Assembly: GCA_037176725.1 (NCBI GenBank)
Contig: JAZBRS010000054.1
Span: 11,798,001-11,862,000, forward strand
Length of the DNA: 64,000 nucleotides
Reading direction: 5' to 3'
Source of the DNA: Posidonia oceanica
Lineage: Eukaryota; Streptophyta; Magnoliopsida; Alismatales; Posidoniaceae
A program made the position numbers and the translations under genes. Under the pieces are notes generated by a model. That model did no database searches, had not been told where the DNA came from, and saw only the letters and a list, made by a program, of their open reading frames with translations. This document shows, piece after piece, positions 33,934 to 45,902 of the stretch. Position 1 is the stretch's first letter; each line of letters begins with the position of its first letter.

Positions 33934-36075
33934 TCATGGTTGATGCTCAATCAAAGGAAGCTCCTATTGGTCAAAGTTGAGCTTCCACTCCAAATGCCAT
34001 TAATGCAACTCCATCAATACCTAGTGTTGATTTTCGTGATGTGGTTGCTACTGTAAATTCCAAGGAGCCTAAGGTAGTGTTTGGAAACGTTTTTTTACAC
34101 TAGCTTATTATGTTAAGCGCTTATTGTCTAATAAGCGTTCCAAACGAGCCAGTTTATCGAGCTTTTCCAAAAAAACTAGTTGTAGTTTTTTAGTTAATTT
34201 TAAGCTATTGGAGTAGCTTTTGGAAAAGTTAATGGGTGTTAGCTTTTTAAAAAGCTATGAATATTAGTTATAGTTTTTCTAATGATTTCCTCAGAAGTTG
34301 ATTTTAATTACAATATGAACCTAAGGCCATGGCGGCAGCAGGCAAGCAACGGCGGTGGTGGGCGGTGGTGGACTGCGAGCGAGGCAGCAGCGGTGGCAGA
34401 CGATGGCAACGCGGTGGCGAGCGGTAGGCGGTCGGAGACAATGGCGAGGGCAATATAGTCATTTGATTAACTCATAAGTACTTATTAGACATACAAACCA
34501 AACAAGTTTTTCTTTACCTCCATAAAAGCTACAAACAATATTAATAAAAGCCATCTTTTTTCAATAAGTTACGTAAGAAAAAGCGTTTCCAAACACAACC
34601 TAAGTGTCAAAAGAAATTGAAATCAGAAGTTTGGTTACATTTTACATGAGAAGTGTTTGAAGATGGTTCAGTGAAAACCACTTGCAACTATTGCAAGATA
34701 GTATTTGATGGTAAAAGCACCAAAGGTACCACTTATCTCAATAACCATACTAAAATATGTGTTCGTAGACCATGAGAAGATACCAGACAAAAAATTCTTG
34801 CTATGTCTACAAATACTAGTAGTGGCTGCCCTACACCAAGAATAGGTGTTTATAAATTTGATATTGATACTGAAAGGTCAATGTTTGTAAAAATGATCAT
34901 GAAGTATGATTTACCCTTCCTTTTTTATGAATATGAGTATTTCAAATCATGGTGCTCTCTTATTTGCCCTACATACAAATTTTGCTCTACAAAAACTCTT
35001 AAGGCTGATTGCATGAAAGTTTACAAGGAAGAGAAGGCTAATCTGTATAAGATGCTTGAGCGTAATAATAGTAAAGTTAGCATCACAACTAATTTGTGGA
35101 CTTTAGATCATCAAAACCTTGGTTACTGTTGTGTTTCATGTCATTTCATGGATGATGATTGAGTCTTACACAAGAAGGTCATTGCTTTTCGCCATATAGA
35201 ATCCCCACATACTGGTGAAGCTTTAGGTGAATTGTTGGAAACCTATATTTTGGAGTGAAATTTGGATAAGAAGTTATATACTGTTGTTGTGGACAATGCT
35301 AGCAATAATGAACCAATGGTAAATATTTTGAAAACTTGGTTAAATGGAAAGGAAGCACTTCATCTCAATGGTGACTTATTTCACACTTGATGCACTACAC
35401 ACATTATTAATTTAATTGTGAAGAATGGTTTGCAAATGGTGAATCCTCAACATGAGAAAATTCGTAACAGTGTGAAATATGTGAATTCATCAATCTATAG
35501 AAATCAAAAGTTCAAAAAAGCATTGGAGCATACTAGGTTAAGTATTTGCAAGAGGGTATCTTTGGATGTTGATACTAAATGGAATTCCACTTATTTCATG
35601 CTTCAAAGTGCTTTGGATACTCGAAATGCATTTGAGCGTTTGGCGGAGTCGAATAGTGATTACAAACTGCTACCAACCAAAGAACAATGGGAAAAAGGTA
35701 GACATATTTGTGATTACTTGAAAGTTTTTTATGATATCACTCTTTGTCTTTCAGGAACAAAATATCCAACTGCTAATTACTATTTCAATGATGTGTGTCT
35801 CATTCATTACAAATTGCTTGAGTGGCAAATGAGTGATGTTTATTACGTTTTTGAGATGGGTTCATTGATGCAAGATAGCTCGTGATGTTTTGACCATTCA
35901 TATTTCAACAGTTGCTTTTGAATTTGTTTTTAGTTGGAGATGTAGAATCATTCATGATACTCGTTCTCAGTTGACACCTGATATGGTGGAAGCTTTGGTT
36001 TGCACAAAGGATTGGTTGCCATCACTTTCTGAGAAATTAAGTAAGTTAATTGGTAATACTATTTTATTTTGATTT
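33934..36075 (+). pseudogene. hAT transposase with BED zinc finger, multiply disrupted
   Basis: A short 5' frame (MVDAQSKEAP) is followed by SVDFRDVVATVNSKEP, then by a MITE insertion, then by a BED finger: SEVWLHFT...TTCNYCKIVFDGKSTKGTTYLNNHTKIC. The body has ERSMFVKMIMKYDLPFLFYEYEYF, SITTNLWTLDHQNLGYCCVSCHFMDDD, VVVDNASNNE and CTTHIINLIVKNGL. These are hAT core blocks, with the Asp motifs in TTNLWT...D and VDNASNN. SLDVDTKWNSTYFML is the conserved D-x-x-T-R-WNSTY-type site. The C-terminal dimerisation block (STVAFEFVFSW...LTPDMVEALVCTKDWL) resumes near 35890. About 140 codons usually between are missing, with a frame change. Stops at about 35161 and 35258 also disrupt it. RICESLEEPER/DAYSLEEPER-like. 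Confidence 0.9.
34073..34600. mobile_element. Tourist-like MITE inside hAT pseudogene, TAA duplication
   Basis: The ends are GGTAGTGTTTGGAAACG and, reverse complemented, GGTTGTGTTTGGAAACG. TAA flanks it at 34070-34072 and 34601-34603. The interior is 528 bp without a transposase but has a GC-rich patch of GGCGGTGG-like repeats near 34330-34440. Removing it reunites SKEP with KCQKK of the hAT frame. It is therefore younger than the hAT copy. Confidence 0.88.
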
Positions 36076-36079
36076 TTAT

Positions 36080-37240
36080 TATACAATCAAACATTATATT
36101 TATCATATTTCCTTTGTTTTGCTATTGATAGGCACCGACAACGTTGCTATTGATTGAGATTGGCTATTATTATTGTATTCTGAGTTGATTGAGAGTTTGA
36201 CAATAAGATATCTAAGTATCTTTCAAAATTAATTCATTCATTTGTTTTACTTTGAGCATAGTGTGACTAATCAGGTTGTTTTTTTCTTTTGTAGGTGTGA
36301 CTAATGAGCATGAGACAAACTAATGGTCAAGGGATTTGACAATATAATGTGTAAGAACTTTGATTTTTTGTTGTTGTGTTTTTTAACAAAACTTAGAATA
36401 TTTTGTTGTTTATTTGCATTTGAGCTTATGTTATTAATTTTTGTTTAAACATAACTTAAACATTTGTTGTTTATTTGTGTTTGAACTTATGGTCCATTTA
36501 TTTTGTAGAAGAATTGAGATTATGATCAATTCTTGTTTGAAGAAACTTTATGATTATGATTTATGATTTATAACACTTGTTGAATTATTATTATCGATAT
36601 TTAATTATCATGTTGTTTATACTTACTTGCTATAAAAATAGGTTATATACTTATTGAATAATATTCAATAAATACTTGAATTATTATCTTACAGCTACAG
36701 ATTTATTGTTTTGGATTTATTATTTATATGTTTATAATATTTATATTTCAAATATTTCAGATGCAAATTTATTATCCAAAATGACTTGACCCCGTTTGAA
36801 ACCTCCTAAATGCAGAAGTGAGATTCTGAGTTTTTTTTTTAGAAGTTGGCTTTTAAGAGTTTTTATAGAAGCTAGATTATAGGTTACCTTCAAAAATTTT
36901 GTTTGGTAAAGTTTACTGATAGAAGTTAAATTCTACCAACACTTAAATTACACATCTCTCTCTTTCTCTCATCACAGATATAATAATTATAAAAATAATA
37001 ATACTAGTATTGTAATTACATATCTTATTTATTCAATTTCTACCCGAAGCTTCCTCTAATCGGTTTTTGGAAAATCATGAATTTACATATGGATCGTTAG
37101 AAGCTAACTCAGAAATTATCTAGAAACTATTCCAAACAGGATTAGTCTAGGTTTCTTGATTTGAATGGATCTGACGAATTCAATAAAAAAATTTAAATTT
37201 AAATTGACAAATTCGGTTCGTATTCGTTCACGTAAACTCA
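36080..37240. other. No gene seen; hAT 3' flank and MITE-like DNA
   Basis: The stretch is AT-rich. From about 36790 to 37135 the words CCCCGTTTGAAACC, TAGAAGTTGGCTTTTAAGAG and ATTCCAAACAGG look like a small TIR element related in style to those at 38817 and 54540. I could not settle its ends or a target duplication. Confidence 0.5.
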
Positions 37241-37487
37241 TCAACCGTGATCTCGTCCTTCACCCTGAAGAAAAGAATCATAAAAAGGGAAGCAACCAAG
37301 TCTCTTCCCTCACTGTTCCCTGAAGAAGCAGCATAAACCTCTCTCTTATCTCCCGCGTCACGGAACTAACACGCGGTGTCCATTCCCACCTCTTATATCC
37401 ACCAATATCAACCTTCCACTCCATCTCCATCTCCCCCAAATCCTAACCCTAATTCCTCCTCCTCTTCCTCCTCCTCCTCTTCTTACA

Positions 37488-38243
37488 ATGGCGTCCACTA
37501 CCGACCACAAACACCTGGCCACCGGCTACCCGGCCCCGTCCCAGCCGACCTCCGGCACGGCCTACCCCTACGCGGCAGCCCCGCCCTACTACCCCCCGCC
37601 ACCGCCGCCGCCCCAACCCTACTACAACAACCCCATCTCCCCCGCGCGGCGTTTCTTCCGCTTCATCATCATCGCCTGCATCGTCTTCTTCCTCGTCTCC
37701 GGCGTCATCATCCTCATCACCTGGATCGTCCTCCGCCCCCAGGTCCCCACCTTCTCCGTCTCCTCCGCCTCCGTCTCCGGCCTCAACGTCTCCGCCTCCT
37801 CCAAGCTCCTCTCCGGTGACTTCGACTTCACGCTCGACGTCGGGAACCCCAACAAGAAGATGTCGGTCGACTACAAGAGCGTGAGGGCGGTGGTGGGGTA
37901 CGGGCACGACTCGATCTCGGAGACCTCGCTCCCGCCGTTTGGCCAGGAGAAGAGGAACGTGACAGTCGTCCGGGCGAAGTTTGCCCCGAGGGATCAGTAC
38001 TTGACCAGGGATTCTGCCGATAGGATCTTGAAGGAGAAGGCGGGTGGTGGAAATGGCGACGGGGTGAGGTTTCGGCTCGATGTTTTAGCCAGGGCAACGT
38101 TCAGGGCGGGGGGTTGGACGGCGAGGACGAGGAGAATCAGGGTGTATTGCAACGATGTCAGGATTGGGTTCGGGAATGCGACCACGCCTTCGTCGAGTGG
38201 ATCGATGGTGGGGCCTGGGAAGAGATGCCGGGTCAATCTGTGA
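37488..38243 (+). CDS. NDR1/HIN1-like protein (LEA-2 domain), 251 aa
   Basis: Intronless gene. The N-terminal 50 residues are Pro/Tyr/Ala-rich and cytosolic. RRFFRF (residues 54-59) precedes one hydrophobic anchor (about 59-82) ending WIVLRPQVPTFSV, the hallmark start of the extracytosolic LEA_2/NHL domain. NPN at 120-122 (GNPNKKMSVDYKS) is the conserved NHL motif, followed by LPPFGQ and RVYCNDVRI. The family are plasma-membrane proteins tied to defence signalling and stress; a specific role here is not deducible. ATG 37488 follows a CT-rich leader. GC3 is very high at the 5' end and falls towards the 3' end. A homologue in the same orientation lies 7.6 kb downstream. Confidence 0.93.
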   Translation: MASTTDHKHLATGYPAPSQPTSGTAYPYAAAPPYYPPPPPPPQPYYNNPISPARRFFRFIIIACIVFFLVSGVIILITWIVLRPQVPTFSVSSASVSGLNVSASSKLLSGDFDFTLDVGNPNKKMSVDYKSVRAVVGYGHDSISETSLPPFGQEKRNVTVVRAKFAPRDQYLTRDSADRILKEKAGGGNGDGVRFRLDVLARATFRAGGWTARTRRIRVYCNDVRIGFGNATTPSSSGSMVGPGKRCRVNL

Positions 38244-38816
38244 ATGTGAGTATTATGCTATGTGACCCTTTTTTCCCCCGCTTCTTTCTACATTTCGGAT
38301 TATAGTGTTTTCAGCATTGATGATGGGAATGCGATGGTCGGAGGTGTCTTCTTTCGATGTCTGATAGTCTGGAATTTGAAGACAATATCATATGTTTTCT
38401 ATTGTTTTGAATGATGTTATACGTCAGAAGTTGGATATCAATGTGAATATTAGTGTCCTTTGACATATTGTTTGGAATAACAATCTGTATTTCCCTTTTT
38501 GTCTCTCGACTTCTCATTTTTGTTATTAGTATGCTTAATTGTTACTTGTGTTTGAGTTTGTTTCATTTGAAGCCTGGCCCTGCTGTTTGAGTTTAGTATT
38601 CAAGGTGTACTTTGAAGATTAAACCCACTTTTTATTCTGGATGTATTTCTAATCTGTTTGTACAGTGTTTTGTTTTGGCAAACTTCAATTTTTTGTCTGA
38701 TTCATTAATGTCACCATTCTCTTGAAACTAATAAATCATTGAATTTTCACGAGAAGAATGCTTACATCGTGATATTGTCCATTGATGGGGGTTTCTTAGG
38801 CTCCTTTTTTGGCTAA

Positions 38817-39037
38817 GGCTTTGTTCGGAACTGTGTTTTAAACTGCAGTTTTTGCTAAAAAGCACTTTTCCAGAAAAAAACAGTTCTAAATGGGTCTTCC
38901 ATCCAGAGCTTTTTTTTTCAAAAGCTGTGATCAGTTTTTCTGTGTTTTGAACTAAAAAAGCTGTTGACAGAAAAACTGTAAAATATAGTTTTTGGCGAAA
39001 AGCTAACTTTTGATTAAAAGCAATTTCAAACGGGACC
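38817..39037. mobile_element. Tourist-like MITE, 221 bp, TAA duplication
   Basis: The left end is GGCTTTGTTCGGAACTG and the right end reverse complemented is GGTCCCGTTTGAAATTG. TAA is at 38814-38816 and 39038-39040. AAAAGC/GCTTTT repeats give the interior fold-back potential. It lies 570 bases past the stop of the first NHL gene. Confidence 0.8.
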
Positions 39038-39138
39038 TAAGTGATTGGAATCAGAAATTGACTATTTGTTTGTGGGTTCAATACTTATGCAAGCTATTCA
39101 CCTAAGTGATTGGAATCAGAAATTGACTATTTGTCAAT
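39035..39138. repeat. Direct repeat of 35 bp next to MITE
   Basis: CCTAAGTGATTGGAATCAGA and the following ATTGACTATTTGT occur at about 39036 and 39102. The first copy begins at the MITE target duplication, so the MITE inserted in or near a pre-existing short duplication. Confidence 0.85.
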
Positions 39139-39139
39139 T

Positions 39140-42100
39140 GCATGCTTGTATTGTTAATTCGGGATAACCTTAAATCTTTTGCACTGTTAAAGATCATAAT
39201 TTGCGTACCCCACCTTACATGAGGCCCTTTTCTTCTTCTAATTTCCTAGGCAGTCATTTCACTAACTGTTGAAAGAGCTCTTGATACTTTCAGAAATGTT
39301 GGAATTCCAAAAGAACCAATCTTCTCCTGCTGAGTTGGATTGTTTTGTTTTGTTCTTCGTCTTTTTCTTTTTTACTATGTATAAAGTATAAGCCATAGTT
39401 GGGTGCGAGCAATAAGACCCCTAAAGTGGTACCATAACTATTGACTCAATTAGGCAAACAATTTTATCAATGAGGCCAAAAACAACAAAACGCAGACACC
39501 AATGGCTCTTACATGGCAAATCCATCTTTTGCCCATCCTAGAAACAAAAGTTGTGTCTAATGTCGACCCTCTATAACAATCCATGCTGCAAGATGTTGTA
39601 CCAAAGAATCTGGAAAACGCAAGATGTTGTACCAAAGAATGGCTCTTACATACCAAAGAATCTTTTTCCCATTCTAGAAACAAAAGTTGTCTCTGTAATA
39701 AATTTCTGATCAACTTCCAGCAAAATGCATGATCCCTGTGCACAAGCTGAAAGAAATCCTCACAGGTCCTTGTACCACCCTCCTTTGAATTAAGATGTTT
39801 CTATTACTCTTTTTTATATCTTTCAATCATGTTTCTTGTGATAAAATTTGGATTACTTCACAAGTTGAGTTTCTGCTGGACTATCGAAGTGTGAGACCGT
39901 GTGCTGCTAGTTCTTACCACATGCTGATCGTTCAGTAGAATTGGAGGATGACTTTCTTTTGCCTTGATATATCACAAACTGCCTTACTCTTTGCTGCAAT
40001 TTCAGCACCGAAACCTGGCTTTAAGAAGCATAAATCTTGTTGCACAATATGAACATGTATTCTTTATCCAAACTTGGACAGTTTTTAGGTCAAAACTCAA
40101 CTACGTCTTGTTTTGTTTCAGTCAGAATTACAGCCATCTCCTCTCCTGTGGTTTCTTTAGAGTTGGCTTTGTGCTTCCACTAATCAATTTTACCTCTTAT
40201 TCTCCATGCCCATGTGCTATGTTGGTTAACTAACAACGACAACAACCATGTCTTAATCCCATTATGTGGGGTTGGCAACATAGATCCATTCTCTCCATGT
40301 TGGTCTACCATGCTAGAGAATTTACTTGTCTCTTTGAATGGTCTCCGTATTCTTTACATGATTCTTGTGGTACACCAGCAGTTGCAAGGATGGCACTTCT
40401 TTACCTTGATTGATTCCACAAGCCGCCAAACTCTTTTTTGCAATTTCAGCATTGAAACCTTACCTAATTTTACAATTTCCTTGTTGCACCATTAGTTAAT
40501 CACAAAGATGCATTTCCTTTAAATATGAACGGTCTATGCCAGGATCAGTTGGAAGAGGTACTCCAAATTCTTAAAACAATAGCCCATTGCTTTCTTTAAG
40601 CAGTTAACAACTTAACATTTACTTTCTTCAACCATCAAATCTGTTCTACTCTCTTTATAGCAGGTTTTCGTTCTTCCACTCCACATTTGGTTTTTGGTCC
40701 TCCACTCGTTTTTTTACATGGGATGGAACATGAAATCCCGAAGTTGATGAACCTTATGTGGAAGAGCTTATTGTTACAAAGCACAAGCAGGAATAAATGG
40801 AAAAACGAAAGACAAAAAACCCACTCATTTATCAGGTTTCATTATCTTCAGCTTTGTGAGATTTACCTAATAATTTTATTTTTCACAAATCATGCTTTAT
40901 TGATACATGGATGCTTATAATCCCGTGTTAGTGCATTGGAAAACATAGGATAAACAACGACCGAATGATACAAAAGACTTAATTTTGCCACACTATCTAA
41001 AAATTTATTGTTATTTGTAAAGGAGAAGAAAGCAAGATAAATACAAAATACCTCTACATGCATGTGCATGTATATTTGATAACCCATGTGGTGGGATTAA
41101 GACGTTGATGTAGTAGTATATGGATGCATGTTTCCTTCTTGTAGTAATGGAGGGATTCAAACATTGTTGACGTGGTAGTATACATATGCATGTTTACACC
41201 TAGCTGTTGGCTGCTATAATATTTTATTTGTATTGCGGTTTTATCGGAGGATATTATGTTCTTTGTTTCTTCTGAATAAGCTAGTTAAGAGGATGTTTGG
41301 CAGACTGGTATATGATTTATGTCTATAAAAGTCTGAGAAGCAAGCCCATTTTTCACCTTAATTTAAAAAAAAAACCATATTCTACAAAAAATGTTTCTGG
41401 TAATGGCTAATAGTTTCTAATGGAGAGTTATTGAATTTTGTCATCCATTGTTTTTTGACCACCTGTATACACTAGAAATTTTGCTTTTAGGCATTTGAAA
41501 TATTGTTTATTGCTCCAGTGGCTGGCAATATGATTGTTCTATATCCTTTTCTAATTGTACTATAATATTAATGGCTGTTGTTATCTTAATCTGTAATTGT
41601 TAGTTCCACTTATGATTATGATGACTTCTCTGGTCGTATGATCTATAATTCATTTATATTTGTCGGTTGCTTAATTCACCTTTCTGAGTTACATAAACCA
41701 TGCAGGAGATGTGGGCTGCAATTGTAGTATATAGTGAATGAGCTGCTTTATCTAGGAGTGATTAGCTGAGAATCTTGAACCCAAACAAACTGTTTGATTT
41801 TTCTTCCACAATCTCTTATTCGTGTTATAGAATTCTCTTAATCCTTGGGATAAAAAAATGATGGAGTTCCTGCACATATTGAATTTTAAGTGGGAAAGAA
41901 GGCATGTGGTTGGGGTGTTACACTTACCTCTCCCTAGGAAGAAAAAGCGTCACACATCGTATGGATGACAGAAGTATGATGGAGGTGGGAAAATGACTCT
42001 TTTTAATTTTATAATTGTATTCCTACATTGACATAAAATGGCCAGTTTATCTTGATTCACAAGAGCAGTTTTTTTCCTCCACAAGTTTGAAGTGCTTGCT

Positions 42101-42260
42101 TATCCGTTATTTCCTTGTTCTTTTTGTATTTACCTTGTACTATGTATGGTAACAGCCTTAGTACTAGACAATGGCATCATCTTTGGGTCTGTATTCCTGT
42201 TATCGGCATAGTATTGCTATTTCCACCCTCCAACAGCCCCCTTCCCTCCATTTTTCTTAT
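39140..42260. other. No gene seen; intergenic DNA with old repeats
   Basis: A direct repeat (TTGCAATTTCAGCA(C/T)(C/T)GAAACCT with flanks) occurs at about 39963-40050 and 40391-40490. Between them, at about 40225-40300, ACAACAACCATG...TCCCATTATGTGGGGTTGGC matches in reverse the 3' end I associate with plant RTE LINEs and Au-type SINEs ((TTG)n tail). The rest is AT-rich with short frames only. Confidence 0.5.
40228..40300 (-). mobile_element. RTE-LINE/Au-SINE-like 3' end remnant
   Basis: On the minus strand the fragment reads GATCTATGTTGCCAACCCCA, then CATAATGGGAT, and ends in a TTGTTGTTAG tail. This resembles the shared 3' end of plant RTE LINEs and Au SINEs as I remember it. Only about 70 bases are visible, with no open frame. 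Confidence 0.45.
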
Positions 42261-42267
42261 TTATTTA

Positions 42268-42757
42268 GTCTCTCTTTAGATGTAGAATAAGAAAAGTAGG
42301 AATAAGTAGAAAGTAATATTGGTATTCTGATAGTATTGTTATTCAGTTTTGAAGTGATTTTCTTTTAAAGATGAATAAGTGTATATAAGGAGGTATTCTG
42401 GTTTAGATGAAGAGTAGAATAAGTATCAGAATAAGTGTTGGAATAAGTAAAAAATATGTAGATTAATAATAATCAACTTGATTATTAAGATATATGTCTA
42501 ATTTAAAATATATATACATCATATTATATATGTATTAATTTTTAAATAAAAAATAAACACATCGTATACATACATGTATCAAAGTAACTCAGCGGAATAA
42601 CTTTATTCTAATATTCCCGTAGAATAATTATTCTAGAATAAATAAATCAAAATCAGGATTACTATTCTACTTTTATTCTACTTTTTGACTTGCTAAATGG
42701 AAATGTAATTCCAATTCTAACTTTATTTCTGACTTTATTTAGATTCCAAACAGAGAC
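42268..42757. mobile_element. Tourist-like TIR element, 490 bp, TTA duplication
   Basis: The ends are GTCTCTCTTTAGA and, reverse complemented, GTCTCTGTTTGGA. TTA flanks it at 42265-42267 and 42758-42760. Subterminal AGAATAAG and CTTATTCT words are inverted across the element. There is no coding capacity. Confidence 0.75.
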
Positions 42758-43702
42758 TTACAGTTCTTAACCATGATTCATGTGCTAGGGCTAACTTCTT
42801 GTACCTAACACAAATAAAGTTGAAAATTTAGAGATCAAAGGTAGATTAGTTAGATTCCAGCAATTATTTTATCGGTGTGGGTCGATGAGAAGTACCAAGG
42901 TGGATGATACCAGTTGGTTAACAATTTGATGTCCAAGTTCCAACTTATGTGGCCCTATCGATATTTTTATATTATTATTAATTCAGGATGGACAAAAGGG
43001 ATTAGGCAAAACTAGCCTATCACTATATGCTTTTTTGAAGGATTTTCTTTGTGTGGAAGATGGACATGGAAAGGAATCAGTAAAGCTACTCCAAGACCAT
43101 TCAATACACTACGACAAAGAAGGTGGATGTAGTTGTGTTTAGCCATTGTGATTGACTGATTTCTAGTCAGTTTATTTCGATCTCTCTCAGAACTCTTGTT
43201 CATGAACACTGAATGAAAATTTTTTCATGGGCTCCAGCTTGAGTTCTACTCCATGATGAAAAAAATATTCTTTCTTGAGTTCAATTCTTTCATGGGCTCC
43301 AGATTGATTTATTAATTCGTGGAAGATCCCATGTTTCTCTTTCTCTTTATTCCAGTTGGCTTTAGGATATCTGATCCAAGAAGTGATCTTTGTACCTTTT
43401 TTTCCTTCTTTTCCTTTTGGTGTTGTTCCTTTCTACTAAACCTGGATTTTGGGATATCCCTGTGCTTAACATTCAAAACATGAGCGTTCGGAGTGGGATA
43501 CTGGTATTTTCTTGGGGCTTTGAGTACACAAAATAACATACAGCTAGCGTCATCTCAAAATACAGTGTCTTTTTGGATTCTTGCTAGTTTATATTCCCCA
43601 GCACGCAAGTGCTTGGTACATCCTTAGCTTGAATGGGGTGCAAAGTTTCTCGAGACAATCTATTTTTCCCTTAGTTTTTTTACTATTTAATCAAATATTA
43701 GA

Positions 43703-44040
43703 TCAATGCGAAAGTTCAAGTGAATTATTGCTTCTTATTATTAGTAAAATAAAGTGATAAAGGACACGAAAAATAAACTCCATTGGTTATAGCCATTGTT
43801 TCAGTTATCTAAAGCATAAGTTGGTTGGAATTGCTGTGCTCAAGTGTTTTCTGTACTATTAAAAGGATCAATATAAAAGTTAAGTGAATTATTGCTTCTT
43901 ATTATAAGTAAAATAAAGTGATAAAGGACATGAAAAATAAACTCCTTTGGTTACAACCATTGTTTTAGTTATCTAAAACAGAGGTTGCTTGGAAATGTTG
44001 TACTCTAGTATTTTCTGTGTCATTAAAAGGATCAACTATC
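43703..44040. repeat. Tandem duplication, unit about 164 bp
   Basis: AAGTGAATTATTGCTTCTTATTA, GTAAAATAAAGTGATAAAGG and AAAATAAACTCC(A/T)TTGGTTA recur with roughly 90 percent agreement at 43718 and 43882. Each copy ends TTAAAAGGATCAA. Confidence 0.85.
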
Positions 44041-44049
44041 ATTAAATTG

Positions 44050-45700
44050 CTATCTTATAATTGTAATGTGTATAAAAAAAGACAAAAAAAAAAAAAATCA
44101 CGTCAACTATTCATGAAAAATAAAAAAATCAATAATCGATGTATAATTATATTGATTGTACACTAAGGTAGGAAAGTAAGGATTACAAATAGAAGCATGA
44201 CATGGTAGCTTGTATTGTACATTTTCACTAATCATGTGATTGTTTATGGTTAATCTATTTATCGATAGCATAAAATTAAGTAGTCTGACTCACCTGCTTG
44301 ATTATGCTATTATGGTGTGTTGTTTCTAGGGCACTTTCGCTAGTCGAAGCTTTAGTGGTTTGCGAGATCAACTACTGCTGTGATCTAGTGTTTACTTTGG
44401 CATTTATGATTTGTTGAAATTGAAGAGGCGGAAGAGATGAAGGGTGCGTGTGGTGCAAGGGATCCATCGGGGCAAAGTTGGGCAGGCCATCCAAATTAGC
44501 ATTCAGAAATTGGAAAAATGCGATTGTACTTTTACTGGAAACGCACAGGAACAACGAACCAATCATATCCTAGTGGGTCATTCAAGTCGTTGATTAATGA
44601 TGTCACTATTCGAATGGTTGAAATCCGACTAAAACAATCGTATCTTCTTTGCCGCTCCATTAGAAACGTGAGGGCAGTCACCTAACATCCACACTAAAAC
44701 ATTGTTTCTTAGGATTTAGTAAAGCCCTCAAGTGACTCGTGACTCGTACCAGTAGAATTGTGCATTCTCTTCCTTCAGTTTGTGACGAAGGACTCACAGA
44801 TTTCCTATCGGAGGAATTTGGTTCGTATTTGAATGATGATGAATCCAGATGATTGAAGCAGATTAGGATAAACTTTTGTTGAATTTAGCGTATCGTTGAG
44901 ACTGTTAACTTTGGTTTAATATTTGGTACATGATATTTTGTCAATTCATAATTGAATAATTTACGATAAGATGGGGCGGGCCCATAAACTTCAATCGACG
45001 TGCCTCGCTGAGACAGGCTTCTCTCGTAGCGACGGTAACACATGTCGCTTCCAATTATCAACCTTACGTCAATCTGACACGAACTAGCATTTTGCAGATC
45101 TCTCTGTCTCAAATCTGTAATGAACAAAGTTCCACGACAAGCAAAATCAAAACAAAATTAATAACAACAAAAACCCAGATAAAGCGTGTAAATGTGTCAA
45201 TGTATTCTATTTCTCTGACGATATTCAACACACAATTATCATCTAGTCACACACATCACTTTGAGTTCAAATCCCAGCGAAGGAAACCTTTCGAATCGTT
45301 TCGTGTCTGCATCAAAGTATGTACCTCATATGCGCAGTAAATTAATGTCCACGAACAAATCAGGAAGATCCAGTAGACTCCCAATCCTCGAAATAGAACG
45401 CCTCCAAATGCGACCATACCACCTCTGATAACGACTATTCAACTGCAACCATTTTCTCTACAAACCATACTCTATGCAATAGACAAGGGAATAAAAAAAA
45501 AAAAATGCATGGAAACATTATCAGCTAGGATTTCTAAAAACCACCCCATATCTAGCCTAGGTAGATTCCATTACTCATGTTCAAACTATCTCCACCACTC
45601 ACCTCCACTTCCATAACCCATTTCTTTTTTACGATGCAATTGCAGTATTCATTTATATTTGTAAAGAACACGAATTCATTATTCATTCGATAAGTAGGCC
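44050..45700. other. No gene seen; upstream intergenic region of second NHL gene
   Basis: No frame with recognisable domains occurs. The region is moderately AT-rich, and may hold the upstream regulatory DNA of the gene at 45903. Confidence 0.5.
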
Positions 45701-45902
45701 ATGGGTGTGTGGAATTGTTACAAAGCTACACTCCTCCGCGGGTAACCAGAACACCCATACACCCTTCTTTAATTCCCTCCACTGCACGTCTGCACTGCAC
45801 CATTACCAACAGTCCCCTTAGTTGACCTCCCTCCGACCCTCCCTCCCTCAAGTCTCCTCTCCTTCGCCGTCGCCGTCGCCACCGCCACAACCGTTCGTCA
45901 CC

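Noticed and set aside
45822..45902. Upstream in-frame ATG for the NHL1-type gene
   Set aside because: The extra 27 residues are low complexity and the family starts at MSAKDC, so I used 45903.
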